DNA of 64,000 bases from Brevibacterium siliguriense (lineage in GTDB: Bacteria > Actinomycetota > Actinomycetes > Actinomycetales > Brevibacteriaceae), in the NCBI RefSeq assembly GCF_900105315.1, contig NZ_LT629766.1, forward strand, positions 3,720,001 to 3,784,000. The letters run 5' to 3'. Within the stretch, counting starts at the first letter, position 1; every line of letters begins with the position of its first letter. Shown in pieces: positions 26,401 through 35,500 of the stretch. The translations under genes and the position numbers were made by a program. Below the pieces are notes generated by a model. That model worked only from the letters and a program-made list of their open reading frames with translations, had not been told where the DNA came from and did no database searches.

Positions 26401-26557
26401 ATGCCACCCGGATCCCCGCGTCGCCGATCGACGTCCACCGCGAGCACGAACTTCGAACTCCCCCCCCCCCCCCACGTCGGCACAGGTCGCCCCGTCCACC
26501 GCCTCCCTCATTGTCGGGGCTGCCTTCGACGCGGTCTTCGGCGAGGATCTGCAGTGA
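26401..26557 (+). pseudogene. Small gene interrupted or switched by a 14-C run
   Basis: An excellent ribosome site, AAAGGAG, lies before the ATG at 26401, and the first 20 codons look coding. A run of 14 C (26460-26473) then follows. As sequenced, the frame continues into Arg/Cys-rich nonsense. One C fewer puts it into a GC3-rich frame encoding TSAQVAPSTASLIVGAAFD and ending LQ at the TGA of 26555-26557, a tidy 51-residue protein. The run could be a phase-variable switch or a sequencing error. The gene converges on and overlaps the end of the PEP-mutase-like gene, so part of the signal may be shared. The function is unknown. Confidence 0.45.
26460..26473. repeat. Homopolymer of 14 C
   Basis: This is the only long homopolymer in the window. 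It lies inside the small gene at 26401 and alters its reading frame. It is a hot spot for slippage in vivo and for sequencing error. Confidence 0.95.
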
Positions 26558-26567
26558 ACGCCGCGCC

Positions 26568-27263
26568 TCAGACATCGCCGCGCGGTAGAGCAGCGATCCG
26601 ATGCTGATCCGCCCCACTCCCGCCTCGGCGAGACTGGACAGCGAATTCCGCGGACTGGCCAGCAACATTCACCGCAACTCGGCTGTGGCCGGTGATCGTC
26701 TCGATCGTCTCGAGATCGAGTCCGCCGGGGACGAAGAGGCCGTCGGCACCCGCATCGACATAGGCGTCGATGCGGCAGATCACCTCGCCGAAGTTGTCGC
26801 CCCCGACCCAGAAAGTATCGATCCGTGCGTTGACGAACAGTTCAGGGAACGCGTCTTTGAGCGCGCTGGCCTTCGCAGCCAGAGCGGCCGGGTCGTGCAT
26901 CTGGCCTTGGCGCGGGTCCTGGATGTTGATGCCGTCGACTATGAGCCCGGCGGCTGAATCGGCGGCGAAGGTCTCACGTACGACTGCCACGACGGATTCG
27001 GGATCGTCACCATAGCCGTCTTCGAAATCGCAGGTCAGCGGCAGGTCCGGCAGCGTGCGTCGCAGGGCTGTGACCAGGCTCGCGGTTGCGGTGAGGGTTT
27101 CCCGGTCCTCATCGGCGGCACCGATGGGTGCGGCGACGCCCAGATTCGTCGTTCCGGTGGCCGGGTGTCCCGCCTCAGCGAATAACTGCGCACTGGCCAC
27201 GTCCCAGGCGCACGGCAGGATGAACGGGTCGCCGGGGACGTGGAGCTTGCGAAAGGATGTCAT
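26568..27263 (-). pseudogene. Isocitrate lyase/PEP mutase family protein, frameshifted near the C-terminus
   Basis: The protein starts MTSFRKLHVPGDPFILPCAWD and keeps the barrel motifs TCDFEDGYGDDPE, GINIQDPRQGQ and VNARIDTFWVGG of the PEPM/ICL superfamily, which cleaves or forms C-C bonds in 2-methyl- or phosphono-acids. After VNVAG (about residue 205) the frame turns to nonsense. The family ending NSLSSLAEAGVGRISIGSLLYRAA is found in the next frame from about 26660, so a single extra base near 26655-26665 breaks the gene. The true frame then stays open towards 26309. This is either a real pseudogene or an assembly error; the poly-C run nearby makes error plausible. The substrate is unknown. 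Confidence 0.75.
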
Positions 27264-27368
27264 GGCTCCATCGTTGGACGGAGTCGTTTGGGTGCTGGCC
27301 GAATTGTCGCCTCGTGGCATGGCCTAGGCTTGATTGCGGAAGTTTCCGTCCGAGGTGAGGGGGCATGC

Positions 27369-28736
27369 GTGGCCGATACGACAGAGGGCACCGAGGCGGC
27401 CGACCGACTCGAATCCGCACTCACCAGCAGAATCGATCCCGGTACTCTCGACGAGATCGCCGGCCTCGCCCGGCAGGTTCCGCGCGCCGAGATCGCCCGC
27501 CTTGTCCACACCTCGACCCCGCTGCAGTCGGCGATGCTCTTCCGAGTCCTGACGAAGGAGGAGGCTCTCGACGTATTCGAGGATCTGCCTCCGGCCTATC
27601 AGGCCGAGCTCATCGGCAATCTCCGCGAACCTGAAGTCGCCGATATCGTCGAGGGCCTCGACCCCGATGACCGTGCCGAACTCTTCGGCGAGCTGCCCGC
27701 GAGTGTGGCCAGTCGCCTCATGAAGGGACTGACGCCGGACGAGCGGTCGATGACGTCTGCGGTGCTCGGCTACCCGAAGTCCGCGATCGGTCGATACATG
27801 TCTCCGGAGGTCCTCGGCATCCACGAGGATTGGACGGCTGCCCAGGCGATGGAGGTCGTCCGCGCCCGCATCGACGGCCCCGAGACCGTCTATCTGCTGC
27901 CCGTCGTCGGTCCCGGCCGGGTGCTGCGGGGAGTGGTGTCGCTGCGCAACCTCCTCGCCGCCGACGAGGATACGGTCATCGAGGACATGGTGCGTGACTC
28001 ACTGAGCACTCATGCGCTGACCGACCGTGAGGAAGCCTCGCGTGAATTCCTCTCCCACCGGCTCATCGCGATGCCCGTGACCGACCAGGAGGAGCGGCTC
28101 GTCGGCATCCTCACCATGGACGACGTCCTCGACATCGTCGATGAGGAGGACGCGGAGGACCTCGCCCGCGGGTCCGGTACGGAGCCGCTGGATCGGTCCT
28201 ACCTGTGGTCGACCATCATCCATCTGGTCAAGAGCCGTATCGTGTGGCTGCTCGTCCTCGCCGTGTCCGCGATCCTCACCGTCCAGGTCCTCGAGGTCTA
28301 TGAGGACCGGCTCGATCAGGTTGTCATCCTCGCCCTCTTCATTCCGCTGCTCACCGGCACGGGAGGCAACACCGGCAATCAGGCGGCCACGACCGTCACC
28401 CGCGCCCTGGCCGTCGGTGAGGTGCGCGTCCGCGACCTCGGGCGAGTGATCTGGAGAGAGCTGCGTGTGGGCGCGGTGCTCGGCTCCGTGCTCGGCGCTT
28501 TGGGTTTCGTCATCGCCGGACTCGTCTACGGTTGGGCGATCGGCCTGGTCATCGGATTGACGCTTCTGTCGGTGTGCATAATGGCCGCGACGGTGGGCGG
28601 TCTGATGCCGATCATCGCGAAGAAGGTCGGGGCGGATCCGGCGGTGTTCTCCAACCCGTTCATCTCCACATTCTGCGATGCCACGGGCCTCATCATCTAT
28701 TTCACGATCGCCACGACGGTGCTCGGCCTGAGCTGA
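27369..28736 (+). CDS. mgtE: Magnesium transporter MgtE
   Basis: This 455-residue channel-type Mg2+ transporter has an N-terminal superhelical MgtE_N domain (about residues 10-130, with repeated PPAYQAELI/PDDRAELFGELP motifs) and two CBS domains (about 135-260). Five membrane helices follow with the pore signature IPLLTGTGGNTGNQAATTV near residues 320-340. The start is a GTG at 27369 with GAGGTGAGGGGG upstream; no better start exists within the N-domain. The overlap with the divergent PEPM gene region is avoided by this start. No M-box-like leader is visible in the short upstream gap. Confidence 0.92.
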   Translation: MADTTEGTEAADRLESALTSRIDPGTLDEIAGLARQVPRAEIARLVHTSTPLQSAMLFRVLTKEEALDVFEDLPPAYQAELIGNLREPEVADIVEGLDPDDRAELFGELPASVASRLMKGLTPDERSMTSAVLGYPKSAIGRYMSPEVLGIHEDWTAAQAMEVVRARIDGPETVYLLPVVGPGRVLRGVVSLRNLLAADEDTVIEDMVRDSLSTHALTDREEASREFLSHRLIAMPVTDQEERLVGILTMDDVLDIVDEEDAEDLARGSGTEPLDRSYLWSTIIHLVKSRIVWLLVLAVSAILTVQVLEVYEDRLDQVVILALFIPLLTGTGGNTGNQAATTVTRALAVGEVRVRDLGRVIWRELRVGAVLGSVLGALGFVIAGLVYGWAIGLVIGLTLLSVCIMAATVGGLMPIIAKKVGADPAVFSNPFISTFCDATGLIIYFTIATTVLGLS

Positions 28737-28742
28737 TCGGGT

Positions 28743-30530
28743 TCAGCCTGACCAGGCTTCCCACAGTTTTGCGTAGCGGCCGCCGGCACGGACGAGTTCG
28801 GCATGGGCGCCTTCTTCGACGACGCGTCCGTGTTCCATCACGAGGATCCGGTCGGCTTTCTCGGCTTGGCTCAGCCGGTGCGCGACGATGAGCGCGCCGC
28901 GGCCGTTAAGAGCCGCCTCGGCGGAGGCTTCGAGGACATGGGCTCCCGCCGATCCCGCCTCTGCGGTGGCCTCGTCGAGGATTGCGAAGTCCGGGTCAGC
29001 GAGGACGAGGCGGGCGAGCGCGATCGTCTGCTCCTGGACCGCGGTCAGGCGAACTCCGCCCTCCCCGATCAGCGTGTCGATGCCGTTCGGCAGAGAGGTC
29101 GCCCACCCAGCGCCGACCACGTCCAACGCGTTGCGCACGTCCTCGGCGGTCGCGTCCGGACGCGGCAGGGCGACGTTGTCCCACAGACTGCCGGAGAAAG
29201 TGTGGACCTCCTGCGCAACCATGGCGATATGCCGGCGCAGCACTGATTCGTCCATCGCTCCCACGTCCACCCCGTTCGCCGAGGCGGCCCCGCCCTCCGT
29301 GAGACGCGCCCATCCGTGACCGGGCGCTGACAACCCCGCGGCGATCTTCGCCAACGTCGACTTCCCGGCACCGGTGGTGCCGACGACGGCGATGTGCTCA
29401 CCAGGTGCGATGTTCAGGTTCACCCCGCGCAGCACGTGATTGTCCGTGTCCGGGTCGATGTCGTAGGAGAACCACAGGTTCTCGAGCACGAGGCTCGGTG
29501 CGGCGGGCGCTGTCTGGGTCGATCGGCTCGGCGCGGTGGCCGCTTCGTCGATGACTCCGACCATGCGGGTCAGGGAGGCGCCGGCTGACTGGACCTGGTC
29601 GAAGAGTGCGACGAGGGCGCCGATGGGGTTGAAGAGGCGGTGAAATACCAGGGCGGCGGTGGTCACTGCTCCGGCGGTGGACTCGCCGAACCAGACGAGG
29701 ACGAAACCGGCGGCCAGCAGCAGTGAGAGCACGACCGCCTCGGCGCGGTTGTTGCGTCCGAAGGCGCGGGTGACGAACCGGAAGACGTCGATCGACAGGT
29801 CGCGAGCGTGGGCGGACGCGGAGTCGATGCGTCGCATCTCGCCTGCCTCGGCGCGATAGGCGCGCAGGGTCGCGCTACCTGTGAGGCCGCCGAGGAGCCG
29901 GCCGGCACGCCGGCCGAAGGCCGCGCGTTCCTCTTTGTAGATGGGTTCTGATCTGGGCAGGTACCAGCGCAGGGTGAGCCAATACATCGGAATGGCGACG
30001 AGTCCGACCAGGCCGAGGCGCCAATCGATGGCGGCCAGGCCGAAGGCGGAGACCACGACGACGAGGAGGGATTCGACGACGAGCGGCAGCACTTGGCCGG
30101 CGGCCTCGCCGATCTTGCGGGAGTCATCGGCGACGCGGGAGACGAGGTCGCCGGTGCCTGTGCGCTCGATCCGCTGTGACTCGAGTGTCAGGGCGGAGCC
30201 GACGACCTCCGTGCGCAGTTCGGCGACGACGGGCATCGCGATGCGGGCGAGCGCCCAGGCGCCGATCCACGTGCCGGCGGCCATCACGATGCCGGCGACC
30301 GCGACGGCGATGGCACACGTCCACACGAGTTCGGGGCCGGCGCCGGCGGGGAGTTCGTCGACGAGGCGGCCGATCGCCCACGGCCCGACGAGGCCGGCCC
30401 CGGCGTTGGCCAATCCCGCGAGGACGAGGAGGACGATCCAGCCGGCTCGCCGGCGCAGCAGCGGGGCCAGATGGGCGAAGGAACGACGTCGCGAGGCGAT
30501 CGTCAGGGTGGTCTGCGTCGGTGCCGTCAT
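28743..30530 (-). CDS. ABC exporter half-transporter B (intact P-loop, degenerate signature)
   Basis: This 595-residue fused membrane/ATPase protein has six N-terminal membrane segments. The ATPase domain has Walker A GTTGAGKST at about residues 382-390 and Walker B FAILDEATAEAG near 515. The signature, normally LSGGQ, is RLTAVQEQ near 494. The switch histidine is present in IVAHRLS. Its start overlaps the stop of half-transporter A by four bases, so the two form a heterodimer. In such a dimer this subunit supplies the working P-loop and A supplies the working signature. The substrate is unknown; relatives export lipids, drugs or siderophores. Confidence 0.88.
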   Translation of the reverse strand: MTAPTQTTLTIASRRRSFAHLAPLLRRRAGWIVLLVLAGLANAGAGLVGPWAIGRLVDELPAGAGPELVWTCAIAVAVAGIVMAAGTWIGAWALARIAMPVVAELRTEVVGSALTLESQRIERTGTGDLVSRVADDSRKIGEAAGQVLPLVVESLLVVVVSAFGLAAIDWRLGLVGLVAIPMYWLTLRWYLPRSEPIYKEERAAFGRRAGRLLGGLTGSATLRAYRAEAGEMRRIDSASAHARDLSIDVFRFVTRAFGRNNRAEAVVLSLLLAAGFVLVWFGESTAGAVTTAALVFHRLFNPIGALVALFDQVQSAGASLTRMVGVIDEAATAPSRSTQTAPAAPSLVLENLWFSYDIDPDTDNHVLRGVNLNIAPGEHIAVVGTTGAGKSTLAKIAAGLSAPGHGWARLTEGGAASANGVDVGAMDESVLRRHIAMVAQEVHTFSGSLWDNVALPRPDATAEDVRNALDVVGAGWATSLPNGIDTLIGEGGVRLTAVQEQTIALARLVLADPDFAILDEATAEAGSAGAHVLEASAEAALNGRGALIVAHRLSQAEKADRILVMEHGRVVEEGAHAELVRAGGRYAKLWEAWSG

Positions 30531-32239
30531 CGGGTCACCGCATCTCTGTATGCTCCGGCGCTGTCGGTGTCGGCCTCGAGGAGGTCGGCATGACGGCCGA
30601 TGAGCAGCGGACCGGTGGTCGGGCGATAGACGACGGTGTCCGCGGCGGCGAGGAAAGCCGGTGAGGAGGTGAGGATGATCGTGGCCCGTTCTCTTCTCCT
30701 GCGGCGCAGTCGGCTGAGTCCCTGAGCGATCGTCGCTTCGGTGACGGCGTCGACGGCGGTGGTGGGTTCGGCGAGGACGAGGATCTCAGGATCGATGTTC
30801 AGGGCACGAGCCAATGCGACGCGCTGCCGCTGACCGCCGGAGAGGTTCCCGCCGAGTTCCTGGATCCGGTAGTCGAGACCACCGTCGACGAGGTCGAGCA
30901 GTTCCGCTGCTCCCGAGGCGGTGAGCACCTCGGCCGAGATCGGCGGATGGCCGGCTCCGTCTGGTCGGCCGTCTGTGTCTGGTCGCTCGTCGGCGACGAC
31001 CATCGTGATGTTCGATCCGATGGTGCCTTCGAACAGGTCGACGTGGTGGGGTGCGACGAGCATCCGAGCGGGGCCTAGGCTGCGGGCATGAGAGGTCAGC
31101 GCCGCCAGCAGCACGGCGGCATCCTCGGCGTGCTCGGCGACTATGCAGGTCAGCGAGCCGCCGGCGGTGGTGAGTTCGTCTGCCTTCGTCGGCCATCCGG
31201 TGATGGTGATTCCGGATTCGGCGGTCGAAACTGTCGGGCGGTTGTCGGCGGCATCACGGGTGGTGGGGGCCGCCTCGGCGAGCGTGGTGAGCAGTCGAGC
31301 AATGCGTTCGGCGGCGCCGTGGGATTGGGCGAAGAGACCGACGATCTCGGCGAGTGCGCGCATCGGTTCGGTGAGGAAGGCGGTCATGCCGAGGATGCCG
31401 ATGAGGGCACCGACGCTCATCTGCCCGTCGATGAGGCGCAGGCCTGCGACGATGAGGACGATCGCCAGCACCGCAGACATGACGAGCGCCCCGAGACCGG
31501 CCAGGCGTCCGGTCCTCTCACCTGTGGCGATGCCGGCGAAGGCGGCCGCATCGGAGGTCGCGCGGTAACGACGCACCGCCCACGGCTCCCCTCCCATCGC
31601 CTTGATCACACGCAGTCCGTGCATGAGGTCGGAGGCCGAGCGCCCCGCCGAGGCGACGGCTTCGAGCTGCGCCGCCGCCCGCGCCGAGACGGACCGTCCG
31701 GGCAAGGCGACGATGATCAGACCGATGGGGACGGCGACGAGGACGACGAGCCCAGTCACGGGGTCGGCGATGAGGAGGAAGACCGCTGCGGTGATCATGC
31801 CCAGCACCGAGGCGATTCCGCGTCCGGCCTGTTGGAAGGACGCGGCGGCGGTATCGGCGTCAGCGGAAGCGATGGACAAGATCTCTCCCGAGGTGCGGTC
31901 GGCCGGCAGGTTCGGGGCGGTCAGCGCTGCGTGAGAGATCTCGACGCGCAGCGCGTGGGCTTCGTGCTCACGGGCGGCATTGCACAGACGAGCGCCGAAT
32001 CGGTAGCCGACGACGCTGAGCACGGTGAAGAGGACACCGAGGCCGATGACCGAGACGATGAGCGCCGGGACCGACAGCGGGATGATCGCCCGGTCGACGA
32101 TGATGCCGATCGCCACCGGCACGAGTGCTTCGCAGACCTGCCAGATCGACAGTGCACCCGATCCACCGAGCAGCGGACGGATGCGCCGACGGGCGGCTCG
32201 GCGCAGCAATTGCGCACCGGTTTCAGGGATCTTCGGCAC
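30527..32239 (-). CDS. ABC exporter half-transporter A (no P-loop, intact signature)
   Basis: This 570-residue protein has an exporter-type membrane domain followed by an ATPase domain. Where Walker A should be (about residues 357-372) the sequence reads TCIVAEHAEDAAVLLA, with no glycine-rich loop and no Lys. Walker B is also changed (ILVLAEP, with Asp replaced by Ala). The signature NLSGGQRQRVALARAL near residue 466 is perfect. It can hardly bind ATP itself but can complete the site of its partner, half-transporter B, whose gene starts within its last four bases. The divergent SDR gene begins 88 bases upstream. The pattern complements that of B exactly. Confidence 0.88.
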   Translation of the reverse strand: MPKIPETGAQLLRRAARRRIRPLLGGSGALSIWQVCEALVPVAIGIIVDRAIIPLSVPALIVSVIGLGVLFTVLSVVGYRFGARLCNAAREHEAHALRVEISHAALTAPNLPADRTSGEILSIASADADTAAASFQQAGRGIASVLGMITAAVFLLIADPVTGLVVLVAVPIGLIIVALPGRSVSARAAAQLEAVASAGRSASDLMHGLRVIKAMGGEPWAVRRYRATSDAAAFAGIATGERTGRLAGLGALVMSAVLAIVLIVAGLRLIDGQMSVGALIGILGMTAFLTEPMRALAEIVGLFAQSHGAAERIARLLTTLAEAAPTTRDAADNRPTVSTAESGITITGWPTKADELTTAGGSLTCIVAEHAEDAAVLLAALTSHARSLGPARMLVAPHHVDLFEGTIGSNITMVVADERPDTDGRPDGAGHPPISAEVLTASGAAELLDLVDGGLDYRIQELGGNLSGGQRQRVALARALNIDPEILVLAEPTTAVDAVTEATIAQGLSRLRRRRRERATIILTSSPAFLAAADTVVYRPTTGPLLIGRHADLLEADTDSAGAYRDAVTR

Positions 32240-32327
32240 GAAGGCTACCCTAACAAATTCGGCCAGGCGGCGATCCGCCGTTCTGCCTGGACATCTGACT
32301 GCCAGGGCAGATATCTAGGATGAGCAC

Positions 32328-33212
32328 ATGACTGCTCCGATCGGCTTCGGCATCCCAGACCTGACCGGGCGCACGGCTCTCATCACCGGCGCGAACAGCG
32401 GACTCGGCCGGGTCGCTGCCCGGGTTCTGGCGGGCAGGGGCGCTCATGTCGTCTTGGCCGTGCGCAATCGCGCGAAGGGCGAAGCCGCCGCCAAGACGAT
32501 GCCCGGCAGCACCGAGGTGCGCGACCTCGACCTCGCCGACCTGTCCTCGGTCCGCGACTTCGCGGCAGGCTTCACCGAACCGGTCGATCTCCTCATCAAC
32601 AATGCCGGGATCATGATCCCGCCCCTGTACAGGACCGTCGACGGGTTCGAATCGCAGTTCGGGACGAACCACCTCGGCCATTTCGCGCTGACGAATCTGC
32701 TGCTCCCGCAGGTGCGTGAGCGCGTCGTCACCGTCGCCTCCATCGCCCACCGTTTCGGCACGATCGATTTCGACGATCTCCAGTGGGAGCGCCGAGGGTA
32801 TCGGCCGATGGCCGCCTATGGTCAGTCGAAGCTGGCGAACCTGCTCTTCGTCTCCGAACTCCAGCGCCGGCTGTCCGAGCGGTCATCCTCGGTGATCGCG
32901 ACGGCCGCCCACCCGGGGTTGGCGGCGACGAACCTCTTCGGCTCCAGCGATGACGGTTCCTTCGACACCCGAGTCAGCCGTGCGTTCACCCGCGTGGTCG
33001 CGCAGAGCGAGCAGGATGGGGCACGGCCGACGCTGTGCGCCGCCGTCGCCGATCTGCCCGGGGGCAGCTATGTCGGTCCGACCGGTCCGTTCGAGATCCG
33101 AGGAAAACCGGGATTCGCGTCCCGGTCGTCGAAATCCACCGACACCGAGGTGGCCCGTCGCCTGTGGGCCGTGTCCGAAGAGCTGACAGGTGTCGGATTA
33201 GCGGAGGTGTGA
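32328..33212 (+). CDS. SDR family oxidoreductase, retinol dehydrogenase-like
   Basis: This 294-residue short-chain dehydrogenase has the cofactor motif TGANSGLGR at about residues 20-28 and INNAGIM near 90-96. Substrate loop FGTNHLGHFALTN is at about 111-123, and catalytic Tyr/Lys are in YGQSKLANLL. The NHLGHF motif is typical of the retinol dehydrogenase/WW-oxidoreductase-like group. AGGATGAG lies just before the ATG. It stands alone, divergent from the ABC exporter and convergent with the acyl-CoA dehydrogenase, and the substrate is unknown. Confidence 0.86.
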   Translation: MTAPIGFGIPDLTGRTALITGANSGLGRVAARVLAGRGAHVVLAVRNRAKGEAAAKTMPGSTEVRDLDLADLSSVRDFAAGFTEPVDLLINNAGIMIPPLYRTVDGFESQFGTNHLGHFALTNLLLPQVRERVVTVASIAHRFGTIDFDDLQWERRGYRPMAAYGQSKLANLLFVSELQRRLSERSSSVIATAAHPGLAATNLFGSSDDGSFDTRVSRAFTRVVAQSEQDGARPTLCAAVADLPGGSYVGPTGPFEIRGKPGFASRSSKSTDTEVARRLWAVSEELTGVGLAEV

Positions 33213-33234
33213 GGGGCGCTGCCCTTGTTTCGGA

Positions 33235-34422
33235 TCAGCGGAATGCCTGCTGGCCGGTGATGTAGCGACCGAGGATGAGGGTGTGGACCTCGTCGGTGCC
33301 TTCGTAGGTGCGCACGGACTCGAGGTTGTTCGCGTGCCGCAGCGGTGAGTATTCGAGGGTGATGCCGTTGCCGCCGAGCATCGTCCGGGCCTCGCGGCAG
33401 ATGGCGATGGCTTCGCGGCAGTTGTTGAGTTTGCCGACAGAGATCTGAACGGGTTCGAGTGTGCCGGCGTCCTTGAGCCGTCCGGTCCGGATGGCCAGGA
33501 GAGTGCCCTTCTGGATCTCGAGGGCCATGTTCACCAGCTTCTCCTGAGTGATCTGGTAAGCGGTGAGCGGCTTGTCGAACTGGAGGCGGTTCTGGGCGTA
33601 GTCGAGTGCCGCTTCGAAGGAGTCGCGGGCCGCGCCCATGGCGCCCCACATGATTCCGTACCGGGCCTCGTTGAGGCAGGAGAACGGCCCCTTCAGTCCC
33701 GTGACATCCGGCAGGACCGCCTCGGCGGGCAATTCCACGTTCGTCAGGTCGATATCGCACTGGATGGACGCGCGCATCGACAGCTTCTGCGTGATCGGGG
33801 TGGCGGTGAAACCGGGGGTGTCGGTGGGCACGAGGAAGCCGCGGATGCCGTCGTCGGTGGCGGCCCAGATGACCGCGATATCGGCTATCGAGGCCAGGCC
33901 GATCCATCGCTTGGCGCCGTTGAGCGTCCAGGACCCGTCGGCGTTACGTGTTGCGGTGGTGGCCATCGAGGCGGGGTCGGATCCGGCGGTGGGCTCGGTC
34001 AGTCCGAAGCAGCCGATGATCTCGCCCTTGGCCATTCCGGGCAGGTAGCGGTTCTTCTGCTCCTCGGAGCCGAATTTGTGGATGGCCGACATCGCCAGCG
34101 ATCCCTGGACGGAGACGAATGTGCGCAGTCCCGAATCGCCGGCTTCGAGTTCGAGTGCCGCGAGTCCGTATTCGACGGCGGAGCGTCCCGGGCAGCCGTA
34201 CCCCTGCAGGTGCATGCCGAGGAGGCCGAGCTCACCCATCTCACGCACGATCTCGGTCGGGAAGATCGCGCCTTCGTACCAGTCGGCGATGTTCGGGCGG
34301 ATCCGCTCGTCGACGAATTCTCTCACTCGCGCACGCAGGGCCAGCTCGTCGTCGGTGAGAAGTCCGGCGAGGTCGAGCAGGTCGGAGGGGTCGAAGGTGG
34401 TGTCTGTGGTGGTTGCGGTCAT
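33235..34422 (-). CDS. gcdH: Glutaryl-CoA dehydrogenase-type acyl-CoA dehydrogenase
   Basis: This 395-residue flavoenzyme is predicted to oxidise and decarboxylate glutaryl-CoA to crotonyl-CoA, a late step in lysine and tryptophan degradation. The FAD segment is CFGLTEPTAGSDP, followed by the NGAKRWIGLAS motif. Catalytic Glu lies in SVRTYEGTDEVHTLILGR at the C-terminus, and ARTMLGGNGI precedes it. Both YEGT and the overall pattern favour GcdH over straight-chain dehydrogenases. The ATG at 34422 has AAGGAG 10 bases upstream and is preferred to an in-frame start 45 bases earlier. A divergent LysR regulator 125 bp away is its likely controller. Confidence 0.87.
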   Translation of the reverse strand: MTATTTDTTFDPSDLLDLAGLLTDDELALRARVREFVDERIRPNIADWYEGAIFPTEIVREMGELGLLGMHLQGYGCPGRSAVEYGLAALELEAGDSGLRTFVSVQGSLAMSAIHKFGSEEQKNRYLPGMAKGEIIGCFGLTEPTAGSDPASMATTATRNADGSWTLNGAKRWIGLASIADIAVIWAATDDGIRGFLVPTDTPGFTATPITQKLSMRASIQCDIDLTNVELPAEAVLPDVTGLKGPFSCLNEARYGIMWGAMGAARDSFEAALDYAQNRLQFDKPLTAYQITQEKLVNMALEIQKGTLLAIRTGRLKDAGTLEPVQISVGKLNNCREAIAICREARTMLGGNGITLEYSPLRHANNLESVRTYEGTDEVHTLILGRYITGQQAFR

Positions 34423-34503
34423 GGGGTGGGTCTCCTTGGGCATCGGTTTCGCCTTCCACAGTGCCATCGGAATTACTCAGAGTCCAAGAGGTAATATCGA
34501 GGT

Positions 34504-34524
34504 GATTAAGCATAGATTCTTATC
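34504..34524. promoter_or_regulatory. Putative LysR-type operator between gcdH and lysR
   Basis: The dyad GATTAAG-N8-CTTATC includes a T-N11-A-like core and lies 24 bases before the LysR start, in the divergent gap. LysR-type regulators usually bind such a site and control both themselves and the divergent gene. Confidence 0.5.
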
Positions 34525-34547
34525 AATCCGGGCGGTGGGGGTACGGA

Positions 34548-35444
34548 ATGGAATTCAGGCAGGTCACGGCGTTCCTCGCCGTCGCCGAGGAACTGCATTT
34601 CGGGCGGGCCGCGGAGCGTCTGCACATCGCGCAGCCCGCGCTCAGCCAGATGATCCGCGCGCTCGAGAAGGACCTCGACGTCGACCTGTTCGAGCGGACG
34701 ACGCGGCGGGTCCGGCTGACTCCGGCGGGCGAGGCGCTCGTCGAACCTGCCGCGGCCATCGGGACCCAGGTGGACGGCGCCCGGCGCATCGCGCGCTCCG
34801 CGCAGCAGGGTTTGGCGGGCCGGGTGCGCATCGGATTCGGCGGCACCAGCGGCTACTCCATCCTGTCGCGGCTGGCTCGCGAGGTCGGTCAGCGGCACCC
34901 GGGCATCAGCCTCGACCTGCAGCCGCAGATGTACTGCGGAGAGGCCGCGATCGCTCTGCGCGACGGGGAGATGGATCTTGCGATCATCAGCCCGCCGGTG
35001 CCGGCCGGAGTCGAGGTCCACGTCATCCGGCAGGAGAGCGTCATGATCGCCATGCCCTCAGAACACGAGCTGGCCGAACGTGAGTCGGTCAGCATGAGCG
35101 AGCTCGCCGGTCAGCCGTTCATCTCCTATGCACCGTCGCACGGATCGCAGGTCAGAGAGGTGATGATGCGGCTGGCCGATGACGTCGGCTTCCTCCCGCA
35201 GGTCGTCCAGGAGGCACCGGATCCCTACAGTCTTCTGGCGCTCGTCGGCGCGCAGGTCGGCCTGGCCGTCGTCGTCGAGTCCTCGGATCACATCCGCATC
35301 GACGGGGTGCGCTATGTTCGCCTCGTCGAGGGCGGGGATTCCTTCACACTCGCCCTCGGCTGGCGCCGGAACAATCCGTCCGAGGCGCTGGCCCGGGTCC
35401 TCGACATCATCCGCACCGATTTCCCCTCCCCAATTACTACCTGA
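34548..35444 (+). CDS. LysR family transcriptional regulator
   Basis: This 298-residue regulator has an N-terminal winged helix-turn-helix (residues 1-60: FLAVAEELHFGRAAERLHIAQP then LSQMIRALE) and a two-lobed ligand domain (about 90-290). It is divergent from gcdH with a candidate operator between, so it probably responds to glutarate, glutaryl-CoA or a related acid. The last residues (PSPITT) and the TGA stop are encoded by the first bases of the palindromic repeat at 35437. The gene thus ends exactly where the repeat, and beyond it the IS3 element, begin. Confidence 0.88.
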   Translation: MEFRQVTAFLAVAEELHFGRAAERLHIAQPALSQMIRALEKDLDVDLFERTTRRVRLTPAGEALVEPAAAIGTQVDGARRIARSAQQGLAGRVRIGFGGTSGYSILSRLAREVGQRHPGISLDLQPQMYCGEAAIALRDGEMDLAIISPPVPAGVEVHVIRQESVMIAMPSEHELAERESVSMSELAGQPFISYAPSHGSQVREVMMRLADDVGFLPQVVQEAPDPYSLLALVGAQVGLAVVVESSDHIRIDGVRYVRLVEGGDSFTLALGWRRNNPSEALARVLDIIRTDFPSPITT

Positions 35445-35466
35445 CGGCGGCGCAGCAACCTGGCGC
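35437..35466. repeat. Palindromic intergenic repeat copy 2, left half (plus CGC duplication)
   Basis: This is the left arm of a CCTGA-type palindrome with centre CCTGGCGCCAGG, interrupted after CGC at 35464-35466 by the IS3-family element. The same CGC opens the right arm at 37006. The arm carries the TGA stop codon of the LysR gene. Confidence 0.92.
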
Positions 35467-35500
35467 TGGAGTGGTCCCCAATAGTTGGACTGCTGTGGGG

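Noticed and set aside
27240..27368. An N-terminal extension of MgtE upstream of 27369
   Set aside because: The extra codons overlap the start of the divergent PEP-mutase-like gene and do not resemble the MgtE N-domain. The GTG at 27369 has a good ribosome site.
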